A stretch of 64,000 bases of DNA, taken from contig MNCI01022538.1 in the NCBI GenBank assembly GCA_015680685.1, positions 38,310 through 102,309 on the forward strand, read 5' to 3'. This document shows positions 47,780-58,754 of the stretch, one piece after another. This DNA comes from Gnetum montanum. Lineage: Eukaryota > Streptophyta > Gnetopsida > Gnetales > Gnetaceae. The notes below the pieces were generated by a model. That model saw only the letters and a list, made by a program, of their open reading frames with translations, did not search any database and was not told the origin of the DNA. Both the position numbers and the translations under genes were made by a program. How positions within the stretch are numbered: position 1 is the first letter of the stretch; every line of letters starts with the position of its first letter.

Positions 47780-48240
47780 CCTCGCTGTGCTTTGTAGTGA
47801 AGCATGCTTAGCATAGCGTACCACCTTGTTGTGCATTTCGCTACATGTGTGTTACATGCTTGCTATGCTACGTAGCGTAGCGTAGCGTAGCAACTGGCCT
47901 TAGTTGCGAAAGCTTTGCTGATTTGCAAACTTTACTTCCATGAGACTTTCAAACTTGTTGATTTCATCCTTTGAGCTACCTTCTATCTTTTTCATAGGAT
48001 TGCTATGCCTCACTGCACCTTTTAGCTTAGCGTAGCGTAGCAGTAGACATGGTCCGCTACTTCCTGACAAAAAGGGACATTGCTGAAAGACTTAAAATTA
48101 GGTGTCGGGACTGGCTGTGAAGCTATTGCCATGCTACGCTACATCACGTGGTGTGGCGTAGCGTAGCGCTTCATTTTGTAATCGTCTTCTGAAGCTTGGT
48201 ACACTACATAGCAAGGCGTAGTGTAGCGTAGTAGACTTCA
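47780..48240 (-). repeat. U3 palindrome cluster with G-box (element 3)
   Basis: Four imperfect palindromes built from gctacgcta/tagcgtagc lie upstream of the TATA box: 47,861-47,892 (four consecutive gtagc steps), 48,023-48,043, 48,131-48,169 (arms around a central cacgtg) and 48,200-48,234. cacgtg is the plant G-box core. Confidence 0.6.
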
Positions 48241-48460
48241 TGACTTAGAAAACTTGCTGAACTATTTTGTGCATCCAGAATGCTATTTCCAACTGCGCGT
48301 GTCGTTTCTGAGCAGGTTGTCAGCTCGGCACACTACTTAGGTGGACAGGAAAGATGACCCGTAGAGCCTATTTTCACCTAAAGTAGAAAATTTGCCAAAC
48401 TGACCAGCCTGAACTTAGAATGTTCTCCTCCTAAACAACTACATTTTTTAGGGTGTTTCA

Positions 48461-48473
48461 TTGGCCCCTCTTT
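48461..48473 (-). other. Polypurine tract of element 3
   Basis: ttggcccctcttt on the plus strand; aaagaggggccaa on the element strand. Confidence 0.75.
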
Positions 48474-49499
48474 GTCGACATCTAGAGAATAGGCTCGATA
48501 GACATTGACAAAGAATACGAAACACCACATCAGGAAAAATGCTAAGGTTGTCACATGGTGGGTGTCTAGACATCGCTTGGCTGCACTTGAGAGTGTTGCA
48601 TTGGTTTTGCAAAGGTTAAGGCAGAGAGCAAAGATGATGTTTTGCAGAGTCCCTTGTTAGAGTGCTCTGAGGGGTTCGTTTGCATTTTTATCTTTGGCTG
48701 GTGCTATTCTTCAACCTCTCATAAGACAGGTGTTTCCTTCACAAGATGAGTTATGTTACATCCATGAAGGGTTTTGACCTACCTACAAATGCTTTCCATA
48801 CAACGATTTTCGTTACGCACGTCATGGAATTTGCACTCTGAAGTAGCTAAGCTAGCCGAGGCACTGACTTTGCGACATTGTAGCATTTTCTACTGTTGCG
48901 AGATGTGTCCTTGGGGGCAAAGGTCTTGCTAGCTACTGGTGTTGTTGAAGCTGTTGGACATCATTGCTAGTGTACATTGTCCAAAGTAGGAAGGCCAACA
49001 GTGGCCTTCATAGCACTAGCACAGGGGAGCTGGTCTTCGAGACGCCAGGAGTTGCTATGGGTGCAGATGCTTTGGAATCCTTGCTAGGGGCTTGCATTCC
49101 TAGTTCAGCTATTAGATTAGCTGCCACATAGCTAACATCGTGCAAGCCCAATCATTGGTAGGGAGCTAGATTTACAACATCGTGGCTGGGCCACAATACT
49201 GTTGGAACTCCAGATGCGAGAACTAGCCTAGGAATCACCGTCAGGGTGATGGGCCGTAGCGACAGTAAGTTGGAGGGCCAATGTGATGCCATACAGCATC
49301 TTCAGAGGGTCAGCATGATGCCAACAGTGGCAGCGCCGCATATATTTCAGACTACATTCTTAGTGCATCGTGAACCTCGTTCCAGAGCTACGATGTCCCA
49401 CCCACACGTTAGCATCGCGCCCACTCATTCGATGTATATCTGGTGCTGGTGCATGCTGGAGATGCGACGTGAACCCAGTTTAAGGTATTGGTAGATCGT
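48474..49499 (-). other. 3' untranslated region of element 3
   Basis: Non-coding, related in parts to 38,534-39,710 of element 2. The plus-strand open frame at 49,246-49,494 has no motif and is treated as chance. Confidence 0.55.
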
Positions 49500-49752
49500 G
49501 TGCTGGTTTAAGGTCCCAGTGGACCGGTGTGCTGGTTTAAGGTCCCAGCGGATTGTACACACTAGTTTATCGTCGTAGCGGACGTGCAATGTCATTTTAT
49601 AGTCATAGTGGACTAGCAGTGTCAGTTCTATGTCATAGTGGATGATTGCCACCATTTTAACATCGTAGCAGATGCTACTTAATGTCACTAGTTTATTGTC
49701 ATTGCGGATGCTACTTGGTGAAATCGCCAATTTATCATCATAGCGGACGGTG
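49500..49752 (-). repeat. Boundary minisatellite of element 3, INT side
   Basis: Eight units of about 28-35 bp such as gctggtttaaggtcccagtg and actagtttatcgtcgtagcg, each ending gga(c/t). They lie just before the end of the integrase frame. Confidence 0.75.
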
Positions 49753-49772
49753 CTTATAGTTGTCGTTGCGCT

Positions 49773-51002
49773 TCAAACATAATACGGCTTGAGATACGAG
49801 TGATTCACCGGGTTGGCAAACTTATTGCCATTCATGTCCACTAGTTTGAAGGCTCCATTCTCAAAGGATTTAGTGACCACGTAAGGACCTTCCTAGTTGG
49901 CTAAGAATTTGCTCACGTGCTCACAGACAACCTTGAGGATGAGGTCTCCCTTCTGCACTAGCCATCGATGCGGATCTACACGGTGCTTCTGCTGTTGCTT
50001 GCTTTAGTAGTGCTCAATGCATCTCAACATCTACATGTGCTTCTCCACTAAGTCGAGGTTGATGGTTCATGACTCATTGTTCTGGGCTTCACTCACGACA
50101 TCTACGAGGATCATCCGGAGTGAGGGTACCTACAACTCAAGAGGCAATACAGCTTCAAATTTGTAAACAAGACTGTAAGGGGTCTTATGCATTGCAGTTC
50201 TACATGTCATTCTATAGGCCCAGAGGATGTAGAGTATTTGCTCATGCCATCGCCTCTTGCTGTTGTTAAGCATTCGCTTCAGTAAGTTGATGATGGACTT
50301 ATTTTTAGCCTCCGCCTGCTCGTTCACCTGCGAATAGTAAGGGGAAGAAAATGATTATTTAATGCCTAGATTGCTACAGAAGGTTCAGGCTTATGTACTG
50401 CTGAACTATGGCCCATTATTGATCACAATAGTCATTGGAAGCCCAAACCTTGTTATGATGAAATGGCAGATTTGCTGAGATGTCGTCTTTCTCAGGGGAA
50501 TGGCTTCCACCCACTTGGTAAAATACTCAGTGGCAGTGATAATGAAGTTATGCCCCATGGAGGACTTAGGTGTGATAGGCCCTATGAGGTCTAATCCCCA
50601 TCATTGGAGGGGCCACATGATTTACGTTGGGTGTAGGTCTGTAGGCAAGACGTGCATGAGATTTGCGTATCTCTGGCTTGTGTCACATGTCTTGACTTTC
50701 AATAGGTAGTCACATTCCATGTGGAGCTAGTAGTACCCTAGGCATCTGATTTTGGCAGCCATAGCCCTAAGTGCTATCTATCCACCGCACAACCCCTCAT
50801 GTACCTCATTAACTACCTTCTACGCTTGCTCACCACCCATGCATGCTAGCAATATCCCATCATAGAAGCATCAACACAGGGCATCATTTCCCATGAGAAC
50901 GTATTGCTGGGCATACTTACGGATTGCATCTCTCTGGGTAGATGTCAATCCACCTCAGGGTTCTCCGTGCTGTAGATAATTTTTAACATTGGCATACCAT
51001 TC
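49773..51002 (-). pseudogene. Integrase of Tat element 3
   Basis: The frame ends NHSYLKPYYV with a stop at 49,773. Upstream, on the minus strand: NGAFKLVDMNGNK, WAYRMTCRTAM, YYSQVNEQAEAKNK (the Glu is kept; the Gly of GQAE is Glu), MTIVINNGP (the second catalytic Asp is Asn), a small deletion near 50,455, and TEYFTKWVEAIPLRK. The finger region reaches about 50,830. Loss of the middle Asp of the DDE triad plus stops (a TAG in NNGP-x-F) means it is dead, although LTR comparison suggests element 3 is the youngest here. Confidence 0.88.
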
Positions 51003-51960
51003 CTAAGTATCTGCAGCATTGACAGATGCCACATGTTCCACCTGAGTGATAGGCTCTACACATTCTATAATCGCGATTGGCAAGTTTGCCAAGGAATGTG
51101 ATGGAATGTTTAATGCAAGGCTAGCTAAGGCATCTTCCACAGTGTTCTCGTTGCGTGGCACATGTTGCACATCTGTGGTTGCGAATTGCTTAACCAAGAT
51201 TTTTGCTAGGTCACAGTAGGGTTGCAGGTGCATAGCTTTGCAGGCGTAGACCTGGGTGATTTGATTCATGACTAGTTGTGAATCTCCCCGGATTGTCAGG
51301 TGTTGTATGCGTAGCGCTCAAGTAGTTAAGAGGCCTCTAAGTAGCCTCTCGTATTCTGCCACATTGTTGGTGCAAGGGAATGCAAATCAATAAATGGATG
51401 GATGCATTTCTGCAAAGGGGAACATGACTATGGCAGCAACGCTACCTCCTTGCATGGTTGAGGTACCATCAAAATGTAAGGTGGCTTTGAAATGCGACAG
51501 GATGATGTTGACATTGCTAACGTACTAATGCAAGAATTTGAGGTCTATGGTTGCCTGGTTGTTAACTGGTGATGTCATGAGTTGGGTCACTATGGCTTCA
51601 CCCTTTGTCGACGATTGACTTACATAGTGTAGATTGAACTCTGTGGTTATTGCCTTCCATCGGGCTATCCTACTACTTTTTTATGAGTTTTTGGTGATAG
51701 CCCGGAGTATATTGCTTTTGCAAATGATGTTGGTTGTACTGCGGAACAGGTACTGCCACCACTTCTTTAGTGCAAACACTAAAGCCAGGTAGTTCCTCTC
51801 CACTTTGTTGTATTTCTCCTCATGCGCTATTAGCGCATAACTCAGATAATACACTAGTATCTCAAAACCATTGTCTTTTTTCTGACATAGCAGTGCTATA
51901 ACAGATGTGTCGGAGGTGGCAAGGTAGATAAAGAAGGGTTTACCCCTTTATGGTAGATGC
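51003..51960 (-). pseudogene. Dual RNase H region of Tat element 3
   Basis: The RT-linked module is FFIYLATSDTSVIALL (again without the D-A-S), KVERNYLALVFALKKW, SSRIARWKAITTEFNLHYV. The archaeal-type module is TLHFDGTSTMQGG, CTNNVAEYERLLRGLL and TIRGDSQLVMNQITQVYA, with Asp, Glu, Asp kept. The tail 51,269-51,003 reads QHVPRNENTVEDALASLAL. A few stops interrupt. The domain order is the same as in elements 1 and 2. Confidence 0.88.
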
Positions 51961-53232
51961 ACAATCAGGAGGTGTGAGAGTTCCTTCTTCAGATCATCGA
52001 AGGCTTGTTGACACTAGGTTGTCCATTCGAAGTTAACCCCCTTCTTCAGAAGATGTTGCATGGGGTGTAACTTGTTGATCAACCTTGCTATAAACCTTTG
52101 AATGAATTACACTCTACCTTGCAAACTACGTAACTCCTTAAGGTTTGTGGGGGGCACTAGGTTGACGATGGCCTTGACTTTGTCAGGGTCCACCCGTATT
52201 CCAGCCTCTGATACCACGAACCCTGACATGCATCCAGTTTTCACCCTAAAGACACACTTCTTAGGATTGAGACGTAAGTTGTGCATTTGGCAGCATTTGA
52301 GGACTACCCCTAGATTGCGTGGGTGATCAGATACCTCCTTGGACTTGACTACTATATCATCCACATAGTCATTTAATGTTTCTAGGATGTAATCACTGAA
52401 AATGTAATTCATGGCTCGTTGGTAAGTTGCTCCAGCTTTCTTGAGCCCGAAGGGCATCATGGTATAGTAGAAGGTTCCCCATAAGGTCATGAAGGTTGTG
52501 GACAGTTGGTGCTCTAGGTTAATGCAAACTTGGTTGTATCTAGAGAAACCATCCATGAAGGATAGCAGAGCATGGCCATCCATGGTGTCGATGAGCTGAT
52601 CAATGCTTGGTAGTGGGAAGTCATCCTTGATCATTGCCTTGTTCAAGTCCGGGAAGTCTATATAGATTCGTATTCCTCCCATTTTCTTTGAAACCACAAG
52701 GATGTTGGATACCCACTCTGCATAGTCAACTACATGGATGAAACCTTCCTAATATGGCTTTGTGATTTCATCCCTCACGGCTAGTGTGATTTCTAGCTTA
52801 ACTTTGCGAGCCTTCTGCTTAACTGCCTTCATGTGTGGGTCTAGGATGATGTTGTGCTGAATCAACCGTGGATCCAGACTTGGCATGTCACTGTACGACC
52901 ATGCGAAGAAATCGATGTTATCTTGCAGAATCTTGGCTACATTTTCGTGTGTTTGCGTGTCTGGGAGGGAGCTGAGTTTCAACGTCTTCTCCTTCCCCTT
53001 TGACGTGGTCACAGGTGTCTCGACGAGAGGGTCCTCGGTTACATCCCTGGCCTCTAAGTTTAGAGCTTGGACCATATGCTTGGGCCGATCCAGGGATGCT
53101 TCTAATAGTGCTAATTATGGTTGACCCCCAGTCAATCATGTCGGGGTTCAACTATCTTGCGAGCTTTCCCTGTGGCCCTACTAACGTTAAAGGTGTAGAA
53201 AGGTCATGATGGATTCCCATCTCTTGCTCGAC
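51961..53232 (-). pseudogene. Reverse transcriptase of Tat element 3
   Basis: A 196-codon open stretch (52,697-52,107) holds most of RT: GGIRIYIDFPDLNKA, HALLSFMDGFSRYNQV (motif A), GTFYYTMMPFGLKKA (motif B), LNDYVDDIVVKS (Y-V-D-D), LRLNPKKCVF and GIRVDPDKVKAI. The pre-RT linker is open over 53,075-52,749 (NIDFFAWSYSDMPSLDP) and starts at the predicted acceptor, 53,232. A stop near 52,750 separates the two. Overall this is the best-kept RT in the window. It is cut off from gag-PR by the 5.8 kb cargo-bearing stretch. Confidence 0.92.
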
Positions 53233-53348
53233 CTATCATCATAAGATGAAATCTAGGTTAAGAGGTGTCTTTTGGCAGAGATTTTGTGTAACAAAAATTT
53301 GTAAAGTATTGACAAGATGCAACTTGTGAAGTGTGGTGATGTAAAGAT

Positions 53349-53862
53349 TGCAAGTTTGCTAGTTTAAGATCATGGCGGACCTCCAAGGCACAAAAGCGTA
53401 AAACTACTAAAGGCATAAAACTGTTGATGTAAAGTGTGAAGTTGCCTGACTATCGATATGCAAATGCCAAACTGCTAGTTTAGTGTCATTTTAAACTGCC
53501 AAATTGTGAAATTCAAAATCTTAACATGCAAAATAATAGTATGTGAAACGAGAAACTTCGAGTATGAGAAGTGTCAAACCGTTAATGTGAAAATACGAAC
53601 TACAGACATGAAAACATGAAACCACTAGAAATTGTAACACTGCCCATGTGGAAGAAGATGTGAAAACCATTGATGTAAGCATGCGATGTTGCTAGTTTAA
53701 CGTCATTATGGACTACATATGTAACAGGTCGAAACTGCTAGTTTAGGATCTTTTTGGACCGTTAGAGGTGCAACTATGCTAGGATTGCTAGTTTCAGGTC
53801 TTTTCGAACCGATGCATACTGCGATTGCTGAGATTGCTAGTTTAAGGTATTTTCGAACCCTT
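53349..53862 (-). repeat. Boundary minisatellite, RT side of cargo (element 3)
   Basis: Six units of the type attgctagtttcaggtcttt then tcgaacc, near 53,355, 53,480, 53,690, 53,730, 53,787 and 53,832, with irregular spacers rich in gaaac/gtgaaa. Confidence 0.7.
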
Positions 53863-54039
53863 ACCCAAAAAAAAATATATTCTTTGTTTTTGGGAAGGAA
53901 AGTAGCTGTCTTGAAGCATGTCAAGGCTTTAATGCTAATAGTGATACGATGTCATGGTGAGCATGCTACGTTGTACAGCACGCTCCGCATTAATCGGAGC
54001 GAGAGAGAGAGGCAAGTTTCCCCATCTCATCCTTATGGC

Positions 54040-54048
54040 CATAAATAG
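54040..54048 (+). promoter_or_regulatory. Candidate TATA box of cargo gene copy 2
   Basis: cataaatag, 159 bp before the exon A ATG, in a non-repetitive stretch between minisatellite and gene. Confidence 0.35.
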
Positions 54049-54198
54049 GGGTTAAACCTTGGCAATTTTTCCATTTTCACCGTAAGAGCGTGGAGCCCTC
54101 ATCGAAGCACAAGGTGATTTTAGAGCGCAAAGCAATTATGTTAGTTGGCTAGTAAAGCGAGTTTTCACAGCGAAAGGTGTAAATCTACAAGCAGTATA

Positions 54199-57100
54199 AT
54201 GGCTCCTAAGACTCATTTGGTGCTTGCAAGGGTTGAGAAGGCGAAGAAGACCCTGGAGAGTGCACCACAAGCACGTGTGACAACACAGAAGAGCACATCG
54301 TTGACCCAGTAAGCTGCTATGTCTCCTTTGCTTCCTTGTTTTGCGCTTTCTATTATTCTCTACTCTTGTTTTGCATCCTATTTGTTTTGCATCTATTCTT
54401 TGCTACATGTGTTTTTTGTGGTCACATCAGTTTAGCCTTTGCATTGCCGTTGTCGTTGTTTCATTCGTGGAAGATGCATAGATGTTACATCATGGTTGCA
54501 TGCAAGGCAACTGAAACCACCACCGCCGTGGTTGTCATAACCATGAGGCCAGGGTAGTTTAAGCTACTTGACCCTAGCATGCCATAATGTAAAATCCTTG
54601 GGAGGGCTAGGCCATGTGTGATGCGGCAACGTGACACGTGTTTTATTAGAGCATGTTGTCAATTGTTTTGTTGCTACGCTAGGCTTTCATGCCCTTGCTA
54701 TGCTATGTATGGGTAGAAGGTTATGCTACGCTATATACATGGACTGCTAGACGTTGCTATGTTGCGCATGTATTGCCTTTAAGTATGATGCTAACATTCG
54801 TTGATTGTGTTGTGTAGGGTGGGGCGAAGGTCCAGGCTAATAATTTTAGACATTAGAGGGATCTTGTGCCATGTGATCAGACCTGTGGCCAATGCCCCCC
54901 CTCCCCAAATACATATGGGAGAGCAAGGGGTTTGGTTCAGGAGAGGGGCATAGGACTTCTTGTAATTTCTTGTCGATCACTTTAGTGTAATCGTTTGGTC
55001 CTCCCTAAAGGAGGTGGAGGCATCTGACATAATAGAAGCTATGCTACCTGGAGAAAGTCGCAGAATTTTGAATTTTTTTACCAACAGGGAAATCATGAGC
55101 AGGTAGGGAGAGGGATCCAGCCAACACTCAACAAGCTTAAGGCATTTAGCCTAGATTTGGAACATGCCTGAATACAATTACTACCACAAGTACAACACAT
55201 TGTTCCTCGCACATTACATGGCAACGTGCTTTCAAAACCCACAGGGGACTATCTATTGTGCTAGCGGATGAGTTTTGCAACCTTGCTCCGCTATGTTGTG
55301 CAATGTTGGCCATATTGGTTGAATGCTAATAGTATGTGTTTCACTAGGTTTTTTATCAATGATGATGACGTTCATGATTGACCAGGTCTATTGGCTACAG
55401 CACAGCTAGCCCTACAGGAGTTCTCTTCTACTAAGAACCTGTGGGCGGGTGTGATCGGTCAGTGTAGGGGGAATACCATACCTACCCAGGAATGTTTTAT
55501 GTTCCCTACAATCAGTGTAAGGAGCAAGGTTCATTGGATAAGGAGTGGGAAGAACTCTTAAATCTTGTCACGGTTGAAGAGGCTATGATGGTTGAACTCC
55601 CGTCGTTCTCGTTACCATATAGGCCCAATGGGTCAAACAGTAAGTGTCGCATGCTCAAGTGTTTTTGTAATCCATGTATCTTATGCATCATCATGCTAAG
55701 CGCATTTTATAAAAATTGTTGCAGGGGCGAAGAAGCCCCAGGATGTGATGGTGGTAACTACCGAGACACAGGGGGCAAACATTTACTTCAAATATGACGA
55801 AGTAGCAGCAAGCCAGTGCTGGTTAGACCAGAGGGCCCCAGACTCCTTGCTCAAGAACTTTCAAAAGGTGAGGCTTATGGATCTGTTCATGGCCCTGAAT
55901 CTAAGCGTTCCAGCCGTCGAGATGCTTTCCCTGGTCAACTCCTTTTTTGAGAGGGTGGGTCATTTTCGCATGTGTGTACAAGGTGTGTGGGTGGTCATTG
56001 CAATCAATGACCAGCTATTTATGGACCTGTTCAGTGTTCCTACCGACAACATCCCCATAGGGTTGAGGCACAAGCAGGAGTTGACCCTTATGAAGAAGGA
56101 TATCAAGGAGTGGTTGCACCTCATTAAGGAGCAAAAAGGGTTTCCCATGGATAAGCTTGAGGGTGGACCCGCCATGGAGATTTACCTAGTCTTCTATGCC
56201 TGCGCATTTCCCCAACTGCTCACCCAAGGAAGGTCCTGGGGCTCGAGCAAGCCTAGATAATGTAGGAGGTTATGGAAGAAGGGGCCCGTTACAACTGGGC
56301 CAGCTTCCTATGTAAGGGATTGCAAGCTAAGATTTTGGGACTCTGTGAAAAATTAGAGTCCCACTCCAACATACACTATGCGTTCTACATAAGCTATCTA
56401 AAGCGCTTCATGGAGTTTCTAGTGGTTCAAGAGGATGGAGCCTGGGCCATGCGAGATCACAACCAGATTCCCAAGCCATGGATTTGGTAGATCCTCTAGA
56501 CCACGCAAGCCCAAGATCTCCTGAAAGTGATTAGGGAGTTGTTGTCTATAACGACCAAAGGTCTGGTGGCTTGCAGCATTTGTGGCCCAAACAGTTTAGG
56601 AGAGATGACCCCTGCTATAGTCGATATCATGACATGGGGTGAATGTCTCATGGCTAAGACTGTGCCCAAGGAGTTGCAGAGGAAAAGACCTCCCCCAGCC
56701 TGGGAAACCCTTCGCGTGGAGGAAGAGGAGGGATGAAGACTACGAGTTAAGAGGAGGGTGCAACCCCCCATTGGTAACGCTTTCGTGTAATACTTACTTT
56801 GCTATTGTTTGCTATGCTATGTTGCACTAGGCAATGTAGCATAGTGCAGCATCTGCTTTGAGCTAATTTGGTTTGAGTTGATGAAAACATGCTTCTTTGC
56901 TAGTAGAGGAAGAAGAAGAAAAAGAAGAAGGCGATGAGGAAGTGTCTACCCCTCAAACAAGGGTGATGAATAAAGATGTGAAGGCCCTAATCTCGAAGGA
57001 AAGGGCCCCGGTCAAAAATAAGGGAGCTCCTGTTTCTAGGGAAGGGGCTCTTGTCATTAGGGAGCCTCCTTTCAATGAAGAGGCACCTCCCTTGAATAAA

Positions 57101-58578
57101 AAAGATGTTGGTCTCCTGAAAGGAAAGGCACCAGTGCATGAGGAAGGGGCTCGTATGGACTTGGCAAGGTCCCCTGCCATCTTCTTGCATCAGTAAGAAG
57201 AAAGACCACAATTGGATGCTAGTGAGTTCGATGATATGTCTACCTTATTGTAGTCCATCTTGGCCATTGCTGATATGCTTAGTCATGTAATAGGTGTTAC
57301 TGCTGATGCTGTAGGAACCCCTCTGATCCGTGTGGTGTCACAGACCGAGATCCCTAATAAGTTTGTGTTCGTGCAAGGACTTGTCGACGACATGATCAAA
57401 CACCTTCAGCAGGTGGACCTTGACATGGGTAAGTAGCAGTATTAAATAATTCTATATTGTTACACTAAAAACTTTTGAGTTCATTAATTTTTGCTATGCT
57501 AATGTGATTTCTACGCTCTTCGTGTCGACGCAGCCTCTTGGCTCAAATGGGACCCAGCACGACCTATGAAAGTTGGCACCATGCCTACACTCTCACCTAA
57601 CATGATTGAGGTGTCTCATTGCACGTTTCATGAGGCTCATGAGTGCATCTTGCACTTGGCATGCTCCTTGTGGGAGTATAAGCATGTCAATGAAGACCTG
57701 TGGAAACGGGTCCAAAGGGCTAAGCGAAGAGAGGTTGAACTGGTCGTTGATGTGGAGGATCTTAGGTCGAGGAACGAGTTCCTCGTAAACCATAACCCTA
57801 TTGCTAAGGATTGGCGCAAGGTTGTAGATGATTACGCCAAATTTTGGACTATCATTTGTCAGAACATTGAATCCACTCGTGAGATAGTCGAATAGCAAAT
57901 GCAGATGGAGTTGCTAACCAAGAAGTGTCAAGACATGAAAGATATCAGTGCCAAGGTTTTTGAATGGGGGTGAACCCAAAGGAACCACAAACATGTGTAC
58001 AAGCTGGAGAACAACACCCATCGAAAATTGTACAAAGACACGGCTATGGAGGCATTCACGTATGAAGCATTCGTGAATGCCATCAATGCTTTTGAGGCCT
58101 ATGCTAAGTTCAAAGAGCAAGTGAAGGTTACAAAAATTCTTGACTTGAAAGTGAACCTTCCTACAGGGGAGACCGCAAATGCCTCCCTTTCCCTGGAACC
58201 TCTAATATGGAAGACTATGGAAAGAGAGAGAGTTACTACTGCGAATGCTAAACCTAGCAACAGGCATTGGGTAAACATCATGATAGAGGAGGTTTAGTGT
58301 CACCTCAAGCTCAGTTTGGACCAGATACCCTTTGAGATTGACGTGAGCACCTCTCAGGTTAGTTGCTTTACTGTGTAGATGCTCATGCTATGTTATAGTT
58401 TGCATTTGTTGCCCTAACTGACTACTTCATTCCTACAATGTAGGCTCTAGATGAGGGTGTAAGGCCTGTAGAGGGAGGGAATGAAGAACCAGCAGAAGGC
58501 AACACGGGGAAGGATGATGCATAAGCAAATGAAGTGGAGGCGAGTAGCGAGGATGATGCAAACAGAGACAACCCATGA
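54199..58578 (+). pseudogene. Antisense cargo gene copy 2, about seven exons
   Basis: A gene opposite to element 3, inside its PR-RT interval. Exons by splice signals: A 54,199-54,308 (MAPKTHLVLA); B 54,818-55,267, HAD-like (RLIILDIRGILC, WFRRGA, FSVIVWSSL, YNTLFLAHYM, FQNPQGTIYC), one frame with four stops, donor changed to AT; C 55,348-55,639, frameshifted; D 55,725-56,773, whose first 171 codons are open (CWLDQRAP, KVRLMDLFMALNL, MLSLVNSFFERV, LFMDLFSVPTDN), then one or two shifts (RYNWASFLCKGL, FLVVQEDGAW); E 56,904-57,428, acidic start and Lys/Pro-rich repeats (KGAPV-like); F 57,534-58,357, charged coiled-coil (DLWKRVQRAKRREVEL); G 58,444-58,578, acidic tail. Introns are 86-509 bp with GT-AG ends elsewhere. 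Exons B-C fit FCP1/NLI-type HAD phosphatases; the middle and C-terminal parts are unrecognised. Confidence 0.6.
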
Positions 58579-58754
58579 TAGCATGGGATTTTCTTTTTGA
58601 AATTTTTGTGGTTTTGAAATTTTGCAAACATTGAAATTTTGAAATTTTTGCGAACATTGCCAACAGGTGAAAGTTTCGAATAAAATGAAACACTTCAGAA
58701 AAGAAACTAATTTTTCATTAACTTGTGTATCATGTAAAGTTTTCATGCTCTCAT

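Larger units (their letters stand above)
47077..48460 (-). repeat. 3' LTR of Tat element 3, lacking 261 bp at one end
   Basis: The right edge gtgtttca with the purine tract beside it matches the other LTRs. The left edge does not start with the LTR's TG: it begins at aggaaacaagataaagtaca, which is 261 bp inside the 5' LTR copy at 63,925. Over the 76 bp that can be compared, 72 match, so the two belong to one element. Original length was about 1,645 bp. The missing part, and everything that once lay between, was deleted. Confidence 0.85.

Noticed and set aside
55745-56260. Naming cargo exon D as a plant transposon-protein domain (Transposase_32 or plant mobile domain)
   Set aside because: The V-x-G-x-W-V...LF-x-VP pattern is suggestive, but I cannot align the rest by eye; left unnamed.
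56953-57211. Minus-strand frames opposite cargo exon E
   Set aside because: Mirror of the Lys/Pro-rich repeat; the plus-strand frame has the intron borders and continuity.
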